A DNA stretch of 31,240 nt from an uncultured Porphyromonas sp. (GTDB taxonomy: Bacteria > Bacteroidota > Bacteroidia > Bacteroidales > Porphyromonadaceae), in the NCBI RefSeq assembly GCF_938039215.1, contig NZ_CALHVI010000052.1, positions 1 to 31,240 of the forward strand. Reading direction: 5' to 3'. The notes under the pieces were generated by a model. The model had not been told where the DNA came from and did not search any database. It saw only the letters and a program-made list of their open reading frames with translations. How positions within the stretch are numbered: the stretch's first letter is position 1; each line of letters starts with the position of its first letter. Shown piece after piece: positions 14,004 to 22,870 of this stretch. Position numbers and translations under genes: made by a program.

Positions 14004-15884
14004 ATGAATAAACTTCGCTTCGCCCTACTCTGCACCCTCCTTCCTCTTGTCGTGGGGTGCAAGGGCTCTTCACCCCAAGCTATGGAGATCCTTCACCCCG
14101 ATGATTCGACCACAATTATTAAGGTCCAGAGGCACCAGTACTACCTCCTCGCACCTATCGAGGAAAACCAAAGAGAGGCAACAGTAGTGCTTCTCGGGGA
14201 GCAAAAAGAGGAGGTCGAGATGGACCTCCGTCTCGCTGTCGATAGCGTAGACTACTTCGTCCCCATCGCCCTGCCTCAGGGCAAGGATTCCTACACCATC
14301 AAGGTCGTGGGTCTTTCGCCCAAGGCCATCACTTGGCAGCGGCTCCAGCTCTCCGACACCTTCGATACGTCCAAGAAGGACTACTACCGCCCGAGCTACC
14401 ACCACAGTCCCGCCTATGGCTGGATGAACGACCCCAATGGGATGATCTACAAGGATGGCATCTACCACCTCTACTATCAGTACAATCCCTACGGGTCGAG
14501 ATGGGGCAATATGCACTGGGGGCATAGTCGCTCTCGAGATCTCATTCACTGGGAGCATCTCCCGCCAGCACTAGCGAGAGATACCCTAGGGCATATCTTC
14601 TCGGGCAGTGCGATCCTCGACAGAGAGGGAAGGGCAGGCTTCGGGAAGAATGCCATCCTCGCCTACTACACGGCACATAAGATCCGTGAGGGCAAGCAGT
14701 GGCAAGCCCAATGTCTCGCCTACAGCACGGACGATGGCAAGACCTACACGAAGTACAAAGGCAACCCGATCCTCACCCCATCGGACGGCATCTCGGACTT
14801 CCGTGACCCCAAGGTCTTCTGGTACGAGCCCGCTCGACAGTGGTATATGATCGTCTCGGCAGACAAGGAGATGCGCTTCTTCCGCTCCGAAGACCTCAAG
14901 AAGTGGGAATATGTCAGCGCTTTTGGCGATGGCTATGGAGCCCGGCCGAACCAGTTCGAGTGCCCCGACTTCTTCGAGCTTCCCCTAGAGGGGAGCGGAG
15001 CGAAGAAGTGGGTCATGCTCGTCAACATCAACCCAGGCTGTCCCTTCGGAGGCAGTGCTACCGAGTACTTCGTGGGCACATTCGACGGGAAGACCTTTGT
15101 CCCCGATACCGCTCCCGAAGTGGCCCGCTGGCTGGACTTCGGGAAGGATCACTATGCCTTCGTCACCTTCCACGGCACGGGGAGTCGTGTCCTAGGGCTG
15201 GCTTGGGTCAGCAACTGGCAGTATGCCCATGTCACCCCCTTTAAGCAAAGCCGAGGGACGAACAGCCTTCCCCGAGAGCTCTTCTTCTTCAGTCAAGCGG
15301 GAAGGACCTACGTAGGTGCTCGCCCAGCCAAGGAGGTCGAAGCACTGAGGACGGAGGAGCGCCAGCTTGCCCTTCCCCCGACGCTTCACACAGAGCTAGT
15401 CCTAGCGGATGCCCTCCGTGACCTCGACGATAGCTTTGAATTAGAGCTAGAGATCAGCCCTTCCCCCAAGGCTACTCGGGTGGGCATCGTGCTGTCCAAT
15501 GAGCTGGGAGACCAGCTTCCCATCTACCTTGACTTAGCCAAGGGCCGAGTCGTCATGGACCGTACGAAGAGTGGGCTCGTAGACTTCGGAGCGCATGCCA
15601 CTCCCCACGAGCGAGAGCGAGCCGACTGGCGTACGGGCGAGGGGATCAACTACCAGAATGACTTTGCGCTTGCCACTTGGGCTCCCCTCGGTCTCTGCCG
15701 TGGGGAGAGGTACAAGCTCCGCCTCTTCGTGGATCGCAGTGTGGCAGAGCTCTTCGTAGACGAAGGTCGTATCGCCATGACGAACTTAGTCTTCCCACGT
15801 AAGCCTTACAGCCAGCTCCGACTCTTCTCTGATGGTGCTACGAGTACGATCCACTCGGCACGGCTCTACCGACTCCGGCTATAG
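14004..15884 (+). CDS. GH32 fructan hydrolase lipoprotein (levanase/inulinase/invertase type)
   Basis: 626 residues from the ATG at 14004; a GTG directly before it is less likely. The signal peptide ends in a lipobox, PLVVGC (Cys19), so it is a lipoprotein. No acidic surface-export signal follows the Cys, which favours the periplasmic face but is not decisive. Residues about 20-125 form an N-terminal domain like that of Bacteroides GH32 proteins (DUF4980-like, tentative). The five-blade propeller follows with the nucleophile in WMNDPNG (D143), the transition-state stabiliser in FRDPK (D268) and the acid/base in ECPDFF (E319). A beta-sandwich domain ends the protein. It hydrolyses fructose from fructans or sucrose. 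No SusC/D pair, fructokinase or sensor is nearby, unusual for fructan use in Bacteroidota. Confidence 0.95.
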   Translation: MNKLRFALLCTLLPLVVGCKGSSPQAMEILHPDDSTTIIKVQRHQYYLLAPIEENQREATVVLLGEQKEEVEMDLRLAVDSVDYFVPIALPQGKDSYTIKVVGLSPKAITWQRLQLSDTFDTSKKDYYRPSYHHSPAYGWMNDPNGMIYKDGIYHLYYQYNPYGSRWGNMHWGHSRSRDLIHWEHLPPALARDTLGHIFSGSAILDREGRAGFGKNAILAYYTAHKIREGKQWQAQCLAYSTDDGKTYTKYKGNPILTPSDGISDFRDPKVFWYEPARQWYMIVSADKEMRFFRSEDLKKWEYVSAFGDGYGARPNQFECPDFFELPLEGSGAKKWVMLVNINPGCPFGGSATEYFVGTFDGKTFVPDTAPEVARWLDFGKDHYAFVTFHGTGSRVLGLAWVSNWQYAHVTPFKQSRGTNSLPRELFFFSQAGRTYVGARPAKEVEALRTEERQLALPPTLHTELVLADALRDLDDSFELELEISPSPKATRVGIVLSNELGDQLPIYLDLAKGRVVMDRTKSGLVDFGAHATPHERERADWRTGEGINYQNDFALATWAPLGLCRGERYKLRLFVDRSVAELFVDEGRIAMTNLVFPRKPYSQLRLFSDGATSTIHSARLYRLRL

Positions 15885-15890
15885 TTTTTG

Positions 15891-15898
15891 TACTTTTG
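15891..15898 (+). promoter_or_regulatory. -7 promoter element of tsaD
   Basis: TACTTTTG is an exact TAnnTTTG match. It starts seven bases after the GH32 stop and lies 32 bp before the tsaD ATG at 15930. Confidence 0.6.
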
Positions 15899-15929
15899 CA
15901 CCACAAATAAGAGCCAATAGAAGATCATC

Positions 15930-16955
15930 ATGGATCATGAACCCATCATATTAGGTATCGAGAGCTCCTGCGACGATACCTCTGCCGCTGTGCTCTCAGG
16001 TCACACCCTCAGAAGCAATGTCATCGCCTCCCAGGCGGTGCACACTGCTTATGGCGGGGTTGTCCCCGAGCTCGCCTCACGAGCCCACGAGCAGAACATC
16101 ATTCCCGTCGTCAGCGAAGCCATCCGCCGAGCAGGCATTAGCCCTTCGGATCTCGATGCTATCGCCTTCACCCGAGGCCCTGGGCTTCTGGGATCACTGC
16201 TGGTAGGGACGAACTTTGCCAAGGGGCTCTCCCTCTCCCTCGGGATCCCGATGGTCGAGGTCAATCACCTACATGCTCACGTCCTTGCCCACTTCATCGA
16301 AGAGGAAGGCGAGGAGCACGAGAGCCCCGAATTCCCCTTCCTCTGCCTCCTCGTCTCTGGGGGTAATTCGCAGATCATCCTCGTACGCTCAGCCTCCGAC
16401 ATGGAGATCATCGGGCAGACGATCGACGATGCTGCGGGCGAAGCCTTCGACAAGTGCGCTAAGGTCATGGGACTCGGCTACCCTGGTGGCCCCGTCGTGA
16501 ACCGCCTAGCTAATGAGGGTGATCCTAAGGCCTTCGCCTTCAGCAAGCCCAATGTCCCTGGCTACGACTACAGCTTCAGTGGACTCAAGACCTCCTTCCT
16601 CTATACCCTTAGAGATGAGCTAGCCAAGAACCCGAACTTCATCGAAGAGCGGAAGGCTGACCTCTGTGCCTCCCTGCAGGCTACCGTCATCGATATCTTG
16701 ATGAAGAAGCTACGCCTTGCAGCCAAGGACTTAGGCATCCGACAGGTAGCTGTCGCTGGAGGGGTCTCAGCCAACACGGGGCTGCGTGATGCCTTCCACG
16801 ACCATGCCCGTCGCTATGGATGGAAGGTCTTCATCCCGAAGTTCGCCTACACGACGGACAATGCTGCTATGGTAGCGATGAACGGCTACTATAGTTACCT
16901 CGAGGGACTTCGCACGGGGCTCGACGCTGTGCCCTTTGCTCGTGTCACGATGTAG
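15930..16955 (+). CDS. tsaD: tRNA N6-adenosine threonylcarbamoyltransferase TsaD
   Basis: 341 residues, full length. TsaD transfers the threonylcarbamoyl group from TC-AMP to A37 of ANN-decoding tRNAs, working with TsaB and TsaE; it is cytosolic and nearly universal. Signature sequences are GIESSCDDTSAA at the N-terminus, the metal-binding HxxxH in NHLHAHVLAH (H113, H117), the ASKH-fold phosphate loop LLVSGGNSQI, and GGVSANTGLR plus YTTDNAAM near the C-terminus. It has its own promoter. The pncC start follows seven bases after the stop, so the two form an operon. Confidence 0.98.
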   Translation: MDHEPIILGIESSCDDTSAAVLSGHTLRSNVIASQAVHTAYGGVVPELASRAHEQNIIPVVSEAIRRAGISPSDLDAIAFTRGPGLLGSLLVGTNFAKGLSLSLGIPMVEVNHLHAHVLAHFIEEEGEEHESPEFPFLCLLVSGGNSQIILVRSASDMEIIGQTIDDAAGEAFDKCAKVMGLGYPGGPVVNRLANEGDPKAFAFSKPNVPGYDYSFSGLKTSFLYTLRDELAKNPNFIEERKADLCASLQATVIDILMKKLRLAAKDLGIRQVAVAGGVSANTGLRDAFHDHARRYGWKVFIPKFAYTTDNAAMVAMNGYYSYLEGLRTGLDAVPFARVTM

Positions 16956-16962
16956 ATGTACT

Positions 16963-17457
16963 ATGACTTCCTCTACCCGCTCCCGCCTTGCTCAGCTACT
17001 CACTCAGCGATCCCTACACATAGCGACCGCTGAGAGCTGTACCCTTGGAGGTGTCTGCTCCGCTCTAGGAGCGATACCTGGAGCTTCCTCCTACCTCCAG
17101 GGCGGGATCGTCGCCTACCAAACGGAGCTCAAGACCGAGCTCGTAGGTGTCCCAGACGAACTGATCCAGACCTACCATGTCGTCAGCCCTGAGGTCGCCG
17201 AGGCCCTAGCCGTAGGGACAGCTCAGCGCCTTCATGCCGAGGTAGGCATCGGGACGACGGGTGTGGCTGGGCCTGCGGGAGGCGATAGCCTTCATCCCGT
17301 AGGCATGGTGTGTATCGCCGTAGCTTACCATAGTCCCACGGGGCTAAAGACCCGCTCCAAGACGCTCCACCTCCAAGGGAGCCGAGAGGAGAACATCGAC
17401 CAAGCTATCCAAGAAGCCCTAAAGCTCACCCTTGAGATCCTCGAAGCTCACCCCTAA
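16963..17457 (+). CDS. pncC: Nicotinamide-nucleotide amidohydrolase (CinA C-terminal family)
   Basis: 164 residues, the stand-alone CinA-C length. The start at ATG 16963 follows the tsaD stop by seven bases; an upstream TTG in the same frame would overlap tsaD and adds residues unlike the family. PncC converts nicotinamide mononucleotide to nicotinic acid mononucleotide plus ammonia, recycling the pyridine ring into NAD. The motifs are TAESCT (22-27), PGASSYLQGGIVAY and GTTGVAGPAGG. There is no N-terminal molybdopterin-binding-like (MoCF) domain. Cytosolic. Co-transcribed with tsaD. Confidence 0.93.
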   Translation: MTSSTRSRLAQLLTQRSLHIATAESCTLGGVCSALGAIPGASSYLQGGIVAYQTELKTELVGVPDELIQTYHVVSPEVAEALAVGTAQRLHAEVGIGTTGVAGPAGGDSLHPVGMVCIAVAYHSPTGLKTRSKTLHLQGSREENIDQAIQEALKLTLEILEAHP

Positions 17458-17485
17458 CAACCATCACCCCTAATCGATACTGATC

Positions 17486-18814
17486 ATGCGACAGCCCCAT
17501 CGTACCCCGAGCATGCGCCGTCTAATCGCTCGGCTAGGCTTCACGCTACTGCTCCCCCTCTTCTCCTGGCTTGGGCTCTTTGCCCAAGAGCCCTCTATGG
17601 AGCCCGTAGAGACTCTGTACTATACAGGGCTACGCTTCCGTGTCGGAGAGGCTTCGGGCTGGGGAAAGGGACTGCCCGTCTTGACCTCCATCCGTCCGCA
17701 TAGCCCTGCAGCCCTCGGCGGGCTTCAGGCTGGAGACATCCTACTGCAGGTCGATGGGATCTCTACCGCTGGGCTTACACAAGAGCAGGTAGACGAGCTA
17801 CTCAAGAGCCCCGAGAGCCAGCATCTACTCGTCGTCCTTCGCCCAGGAGCAGGCTCTCTGATCCATCTCCTTCACCCCAGTGGCAAGTCCAGCACCGCAC
17901 TAAGTGAGCGTGAACTGGCTCATGCCTTCGGAGGCTACAGCCCCGAGGATCAAGAGTCTACTCAAGTTACCCTACCCTTCACCTTCTCGTCTAGTCCTAG
18001 CTTCGACTGGTCACAAGCTAAGACCTTTGCCTTTGCCCCCTCATCCTCGGATGACAAGAACCTAGACAATGCGCTCTACAGTCAGATAGCCCTTCTGCTA
18101 GAGGCACGTGGTCTGAAGCAGAATTTGAGCAATCCCGACCTCATCATCCAGAGCCTCTACACCCTAGATAGGAATGCGGGTCTTCACTTCCAGCTACAAA
18201 TGACACGCTCGGCAAATCCCGAGGACATCGTCTGGAGATCTGAGAGTATGGAGCTAGCACCTACTGCCTCTACGATGGATCGCTATACTCAGGAGGTCCT
18301 TCCTCTTCTCCTGCATGCCTTCCCCTATGTACCGACACAGGAGCACCCCTCCTACCAGAGGGACACACGCCGCTACCTCTACACAGGGATCCTCTACGAC
18401 AAGCAAGACCTCAGCCGTATCGCAGACGTGGAAGATGCATCTCCGGCATTCAAGGCAGGTCTACGCTCAGGCGACCGCATCCTCCGCATCGGAGGCAAGG
18501 CCCTTTCCCTCACTTCTCTAGAGGCACACTCCGAGAAGTACCGAGACTTCCTCTCCGACACCTACAAGCACCGAGTACAGCTAAAGGACAGCCCAGGGCA
18601 ACACGCTTGGTCTCAGAACAGCTACGGCAGTATCAGGAAGGCGCTTGATCGAGAGAAGTACGCAGCTGTCTTCAGCTACCTCTTCGCCTTCCGTCCCTAT
18701 GTCGATAACACGAAGACGACAGAACTAAGCTTCGAGGTCGAGCGTGATGGAGAGCGCTACACGCTCAGCATCCAGCCCATCCTCAGAGACGAATCCACGT
18801 TTATCCCCGAATAA
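17486..18814 (+). CDS. Exported protein with two PDZ domains around a DUF4136-like domain
   Basis: 442 residues from ATG 17486, or 433 from ATG 17513, which gives the more usual signal peptide (MRRLIARLGFTLLLPLFSWL, cleavage near LFAQ). Residues about 45-130 form a PDZ domain, with SPAALGGLQAGDILLQVDG and a carboxylate-binding-type loop. Residues about 165-285 resemble DUF4136: a KTFAFAPS start, a paired helix with LDNALYSQIALLLEARGL, and NPDLIIQSLYTL. Residues about 305-440 hold a second PDZ with SPAFKAGLRSGDRILRIGG. No protease catalytic site is present, so it is an envelope adaptor or scaffold rather than an enzyme. It lies 28 bp after pncC and eight bases before the CvfB-like gene, so it is part of a four-gene run. 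Function unknown. Confidence 0.85.
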   Translation: MRQPHRTPSMRRLIARLGFTLLLPLFSWLGLFAQEPSMEPVETLYYTGLRFRVGEASGWGKGLPVLTSIRPHSPAALGGLQAGDILLQVDGISTAGLTQEQVDELLKSPESQHLLVVLRPGAGSLIHLLHPSGKSSTALSERELAHAFGGYSPEDQESTQVTLPFTFSSSPSFDWSQAKTFAFAPSSSDDKNLDNALYSQIALLLEARGLKQNLSNPDLIIQSLYTLDRNAGLHFQLQMTRSANPEDIVWRSESMELAPTASTMDRYTQEVLPLLLHAFPYVPTQEHPSYQRDTRRYLYTGILYDKQDLSRIADVEDASPAFKAGLRSGDRILRIGGKALSLTSLEAHSEKYRDFLSDTYKHRVQLKDSPGQHAWSQNSYGSIRKALDREKYAAVFSYLFAFRPYVDNTKTTELSFEVERDGERYTLSIQPILRDESTFIPE

Positions 18815-18821
18815 TTACCCC

Positions 18822-19670
18822 ATGGATACACAGCCCATATCGACCTATCAGCTAGGGCGAGTACAGTCACTCCCCATCCTTCGCCTCGTCTCTATCGGGG
18901 CCTACTTAGACGGGGGGATACAAGACATTCTCCTACCCTTGCGCTACCTCCCCGCAGGTGCTCAGGTAGGTGACCTCGTCTCGGTCTTCGTCTATCAAGA
19001 CAACGAAGGTCGCCTCATAGCTACGACGCTCACTCCGCTGGCTCAAGTCGGGGAAGTGGCCTATCTGCGCTGTAGCTCGGTGACGGAAGCTGGAGCTTTC
19101 CTTGAATGGGGGATACACAAGGATCTCTTCGTCCCCTTCCGTGAACAAGCCTCCAAGATGCTCGAGGGCTACAGCTACGTCGTCTACCTCTACGTCGACA
19201 CCCTTAGCGGGAAGATCGTAGGCTCAGCACGCCTCTCCAAGCACCTAGACAACACGCCCGCCGACTACGCTCCAGGCTCAAGCGTCTCCTGCCTCGTCAC
19301 CGAGCAGCACGAGCTCGGCTACCGCTGCGTCATTGAGAATCGCCACTGGGGCCTCCTCTACAGCGACACAGCTCCACGCATGCTCCAGCGAGGGGAGAAG
19401 ATCGAAGCCTTCGTCATCCGCCTCAGGGAGGACAACAAGGTAGACCTCTCCTTCACCCCCGTAGGCTATCAGAAGGTCGATAGTGAGCAGGAACGACTGC
19501 TTGCCCTCATCGACCAGCACGGCGGACATCTCCCCATCGGGGACAAGAGCCCTGCCGATGAGGTCATGCGCCTCACGGGGATGAGCAAGAAGACCTTCAA
19601 GATGGTCCTAGGCGCTCTCTACAAGGCTGGCCTTGTCACCCTCTCCCCGACCGAAGTGCGGAAGCGCTAA
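18822..19670 (+). CDS. cvfB: CvfB-family S1 RNA-binding protein
   Basis: 282 residues from ATG 18822, eight bases (seven intervening) after the previous stop; a longer frame upstream overlaps the PDZ gene and is not needed. The family carries several S1-like OB domains and a C-terminal winged helix. Here GAYLDGG..DILLP and GAFLEWGIHKDLFVPFREQ mark S1-type strands in the first half, and VDLSFTPVGYQKV closes the third OB domain. The last 60 residues (LLALIDQHGG to TLSPTEVRKR) form the winged helix, with MSKKTFKMVLGALYKAGLV as its recognition part. CvfB/YitL proteins bind RNA and affect virulence regulators in Staphylococcus; the role in Bacteroidota is not established. Cytosolic. Confidence 0.9.
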   Translation: MDTQPISTYQLGRVQSLPILRLVSIGAYLDGGIQDILLPLRYLPAGAQVGDLVSVFVYQDNEGRLIATTLTPLAQVGEVAYLRCSSVTEAGAFLEWGIHKDLFVPFREQASKMLEGYSYVVYLYVDTLSGKIVGSARLSKHLDNTPADYAPGSSVSCLVTEQHELGYRCVIENRHWGLLYSDTAPRMLQRGEKIEAFVIRLREDNKVDLSFTPVGYQKVDSEQERLLALIDQHGGHLPIGDKSPADEVMRLTGMSKKTFKMVLGALYKAGLVTLSPTEVRKR

Positions 19671-19807
19671 CTCCTCCTCGCTCGTCTGCTTCGTCCCTCC
19701 ACTCCTATACACTTATAGCTTCCCCCATCGCCCTAGCAGTTAGGCAAGGGCTTACCTTAGCTTACCCTGGGGGAAACCTCTCTGACTTCACCATCTAATC
19801 CGACACG

Positions 19808-22750
19808 ATGAATCGATTCCTACGCCACCTTACACTACTACTCTCCTTCATAGCTCTCTCCGAGACAGCCCTTGCTAAGCCTATTGATCGTGCGACAGCC
19901 CACCAGCTCGCACGCCAAGTCCTTAGTACGGGCAAGGGCTCTGCTCGTAGTCTCAGCAGTCTCCAGCTTACCGAGCGTTCCCATTACTATATATACAATG
20001 TAGGGGGAGACGGGGGCTTTGCTCTCATTGCCAAGGATGACACCAGAGGTGCGATCATCGGCTACGGTCACCGAGGAAACTTCGATCTGGAGCGTATGCC
20101 CCAGCCTCTACGGGAGCTCTTCTCCGCTCTTGATCAGCCCCTATCCGAAGCTCAGCCCAAGGAAGAAGCACGAGCCTTCGACTATCCTCCGAAGTATGGG
20201 CGGGTAGTCCAGCCGCTACTACGCTCCACTTGGGGACAAGGGCATCCCTACAGCTTATATACCCCGACCTATACCGACAGCGACGGAGATGAACAGCACA
20301 TGTATGCTGGGTGTGTCGCCGTGGCGATGGCACAGGTGATGTACTACCACAAGTGGCCTAATGAGGGGATGGGATCAAAGGAACACAAGCAACTTGGCTA
20401 CCGAGACTTCTCTGCCAGTCACTATCGTTGGAGCGATATGCGCCCCGTCTACGGAGATAATGAGCGCTACATCGGTTCGGGGAACAACCGCCGTGTACGT
20501 CCCGACGATGACCCGATCTTCACCTCAGTAGCCCACCTCATGGCCGACCTCGGGGTATCTGTATCCATGGGCTACACTCCTGCTGCCAGCAGTACCTCTT
20601 CGGAGCAGGCAGCTGCTGCCTTCCAGACCTACTTCAAGTATGATGCTACCAATGCGCTCTCGGCTTCTACCCTAGGGATGAATACCATCGAGCGCCTGAT
20701 CAAGGAGGAGCTCGAAGCAGGCTTCCCCGTCTACATCAGTGGCATGAGCAGAAGTGGAGGTAAGCTCTCTGGCCATGCTTGGGTCATCGATGGGGTGGAT
20801 GCCCGAGGACTATTCCACATGAACTTCGGCTGGGATGGAAACAGCGACAACTATTACTCGCTTCGTCACATCGCTCCAGGGCAGTCAGGGAGTGAGTTCG
20901 GCGGGCGTAAGGTCAACTTCTCCCAAGGCATACAGATCATCCTTGCCCACCCTAAGCGCTCGGGCACAGCACCACTATCTGATGAAGTGAAGCGACTGGG
21001 AGCTGGGGGCATATCTAGTCACTCCTCAGCCCTACTACGCCTACACGGATCGGGTGGCCTCAAGCGAGCTCGTAAGAAATCTATAGACGTGGAGCTAGCA
21101 GGCTTCATTAATAAGGGGCTTTCCTTCACTGGGGACTATGGCTATGGCCTCTATGATGCGAAGGATCGTCTCATCCGTATCTACCCATCTAAGTACCACA
21201 GCGAAGGGGGCTTCACCAAGGTTAAGCTCTACGGCTCGATGGTCGATGGGCAGTACATCAGCGAAGAGATGGCGGAGAAAGACCGTCTAGATATAGCGGG
21301 TCTACCTGCAGGTATCTATGCCCTCCGTCCGATGAGCTCTCGTCTCCAAGAGGATGGGAGCTGGGGCCCTTGGGAAGAGTTCCTAGATGCCTCGACTCTA
21401 GGCCTTCGCCTCACGGAGAGCGAAGTCGAGGTGATCGAAGAAGATGGCTTCAATAGAGGCTTCCAGATCATGGAGCCGCTACGTCAGAGCAAGCTATGCC
21501 CTGGTGACGAGGTGCGCCTACCTCTCGTCATCAAGCATCTTGCCGCTACAAACCGAGACACACAGCTTACCCTTCGCCTCTATGATGAAGCGGGCAAGCT
21601 TGTCGAGGGCATCCAAGCAGCGTCTCCCGTCAAGATGGAGTTCACCGCCATGGAGACCCGCCTCGTGCACCTTCCGCTTACCCTCCCAGAGAACATGCAA
21701 GCAGGGCGCTATCGTCTAGCTCTTGAGGTAAAGGACGGGGACGGAAGCAATACCTATCCCACCCAGCTCTACCAGCTGAGTCAGGAGACCTACCTCACGG
21801 TATCGGCTCCGATGAGCGAGCGTCTACAGGCGTTCGACATTCGTATCCTCGATGCCAAGGGGCAGGAAGTGAAGAGCTACCCCGTAGACCTAACTAAGGG
21901 GGCAAGCCCACGCCTCGAGGTGAGCGTGAAGACTCCTCCCTCCAAGCCAATCGGCAAGGATCTAGGTACGCTCCGCATCTACCTCGAAGATCCTACGACG
22001 GGTAGTCGCACCCTCATAGGGACACAGGCACTCAAGACCGAATCCCCCTTCTACGTGCTGACTACTCGAGTGAAGAGCCAAGAGCTCACGCAGCAGCTCC
22101 TCGGTGGACTTTCCTCGGGGAAGGTCTATCGTGTCGTAGCTGAAGTGACCCTAGGAGAAGAGGTGTACGATGCTTGGGCACCCGACGAACAAGCCGCCTA
22201 CGTGAGCTTCATCACGGGACGAAAAGAAGAGGCAGCCCCTGCTCCGGAGATCCTCCCTACTCGGCCTGCCACGGGGGAGGAGCTTGATCCCGATCCTGCA
22301 CCCAAGCCCAAGCCAGAACCTGATCCTACTCCCAAGCCCGAGCCTGACCCAACTCCTAAGCCAGAGCCCGAGCCTACTCCTCAGCCACAACCTGAGCCCA
22401 ATCCTGATCCACAGCCTAAGCCAGAGCCTCAGCCTAGTCCCGAGCCTGAGCCTAAGCCCGCACCTGACCCAGCTCCTACTCCCAAGCCCGAGCCTCAACC
22501 CGAGCCTCAGCCCAAGGAAGAGGAGGCGCAGCCTCAGTTCCGTTACTTCCCCACCGAGAGCCGTGTCGAGGTCGTCGGTAAGCAACTCCTTCGTCTAGAG
22601 GTCTTCGATATGATGGGAAGACGACTCATCCTCCAGCCCCTCACTGGTACGACCAAGGCAAGCCTATCCCTAGGGACTCTCCCGCAGGGGATCTACCTCG
22701 TGCGTATCCTCGACGGGACAAACTATGCGACGCACCGCCTCGCCCGTTGA
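19808..22750 (+). CDS. C10 family cysteine protease (streptopain/PrtT/interpain-like) with type IX sorting domain
   Basis: 980 residues. A signal peptide (1-23, ending ALA) is followed by a pro/Spi-like region (about 24-130), then the C10 papain-like domain: catalytic Cys169 in YAGCVAVAMAQVMYYHKWP and His323 in GHAWVIDG, with the NFGWDG loop at 339-344. This is the arrangement of streptopain and of Prevotella interpain A and P. gingivalis PrtT. Beta-rich domains fill about 390-815. Then comes a Pro-rich linker (about 825-908) built from PKPEP/DPTP units. The last 70 residues are a type A type IX C-terminal domain, with LEVFDMMGRRL, LPQGIYLVRI and a closing THRLAR. It is therefore likely secreted through the PorX-controlled type IX system and anchored to the surface or released, degrading host proteins. 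It is preceded by 137 bp without a recognisable promoter. Confidence 0.95.
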   Translation: MNRFLRHLTLLLSFIALSETALAKPIDRATAHQLARQVLSTGKGSARSLSSLQLTERSHYYIYNVGGDGGFALIAKDDTRGAIIGYGHRGNFDLERMPQPLRELFSALDQPLSEAQPKEEARAFDYPPKYGRVVQPLLRSTWGQGHPYSLYTPTYTDSDGDEQHMYAGCVAVAMAQVMYYHKWPNEGMGSKEHKQLGYRDFSASHYRWSDMRPVYGDNERYIGSGNNRRVRPDDDPIFTSVAHLMADLGVSVSMGYTPAASSTSSEQAAAAFQTYFKYDATNALSASTLGMNTIERLIKEELEAGFPVYISGMSRSGGKLSGHAWVIDGVDARGLFHMNFGWDGNSDNYYSLRHIAPGQSGSEFGGRKVNFSQGIQIILAHPKRSGTAPLSDEVKRLGAGGISSHSSALLRLHGSGGLKRARKKSIDVELAGFINKGLSFTGDYGYGLYDAKDRLIRIYPSKYHSEGGFTKVKLYGSMVDGQYISEEMAEKDRLDIAGLPAGIYALRPMSSRLQEDGSWGPWEEFLDASTLGLRLTESEVEVIEEDGFNRGFQIMEPLRQSKLCPGDEVRLPLVIKHLAATNRDTQLTLRLYDEAGKLVEGIQAASPVKMEFTAMETRLVHLPLTLPENMQAGRYRLALEVKDGDGSNTYPTQLYQLSQETYLTVSAPMSERLQAFDIRILDAKGQEVKSYPVDLTKGASPRLEVSVKTPPSKPIGKDLGTLRIYLEDPTTGSRTLIGTQALKTESPFYVLTTRVKSQELTQQLLGGLSSGKVYRVVAEVTLGEEVYDAWAPDEQAAYVSFITGRKEEAAPAPEILPTRPATGEELDPDPAPKPKPEPDPTPKPEPDPTPKPEPEPTPQPQPEPNPDPQPKPEPQPSPEPEPKPAPDPAPTPKPEPQPEPQPKEEEAQPQFRYFPTESRVEVVGKQLLRLEVFDMMGRRLILQPLTGTTKASLSLGTLPQGIYLVRILDGTNYATHRLAR
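22285..22530 (+). repeat. Low-complexity Pro-x / Lys-Pro-Glu-Pro coding repeat in the C10 protease
   Basis: About 245 bp of imperfect 6-nt and 12-nt repeats (CCNAAR/CCNGAR with CCTGAY) encode alternating Pro with Lys, Glu, Asp, Thr or Gln. It forms a stiff, charged linker between the protease body and the sorting domain. Such DNA is prone to in-frame length change. Confidence 0.85.
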
Positions 22751-22790
22751 TCGAGATGATCGTAGATGCGCTTCGCAAGGCAGAGCACAG

Positions 22791-22824
22791 CTCGTCCTGC
22801 TCCTCTAGTGGGGAGCAGGATGAG
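22791..22824 (+). terminator. Probable terminator hairpin after the C10 protease
   Basis: TCCTGCTCC / GGAGCAGGA is a perfect 9-bp stem with an 8-nt loop, extended by CTC/GAG. It lies 40 bp after the stop. No T-run follows, so it may act weakly or only protect the 3' end. Confidence 0.5.
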
Positions 22825-22870
22825 ACTAGTCCCGTCACCCCCTTCGCCTCCTCTCCTTCCCTCCTAGCAC

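Noticed and set aside
19690..19800. Inverted repeat TTCCCCCA ... TGGGGGAA between the CvfB-like gene and the C10 protease
   Set aside because: The arms are only 8 bp with a loop of about 40 nt and no T-run; too weak to call as a terminator or riboswitch.
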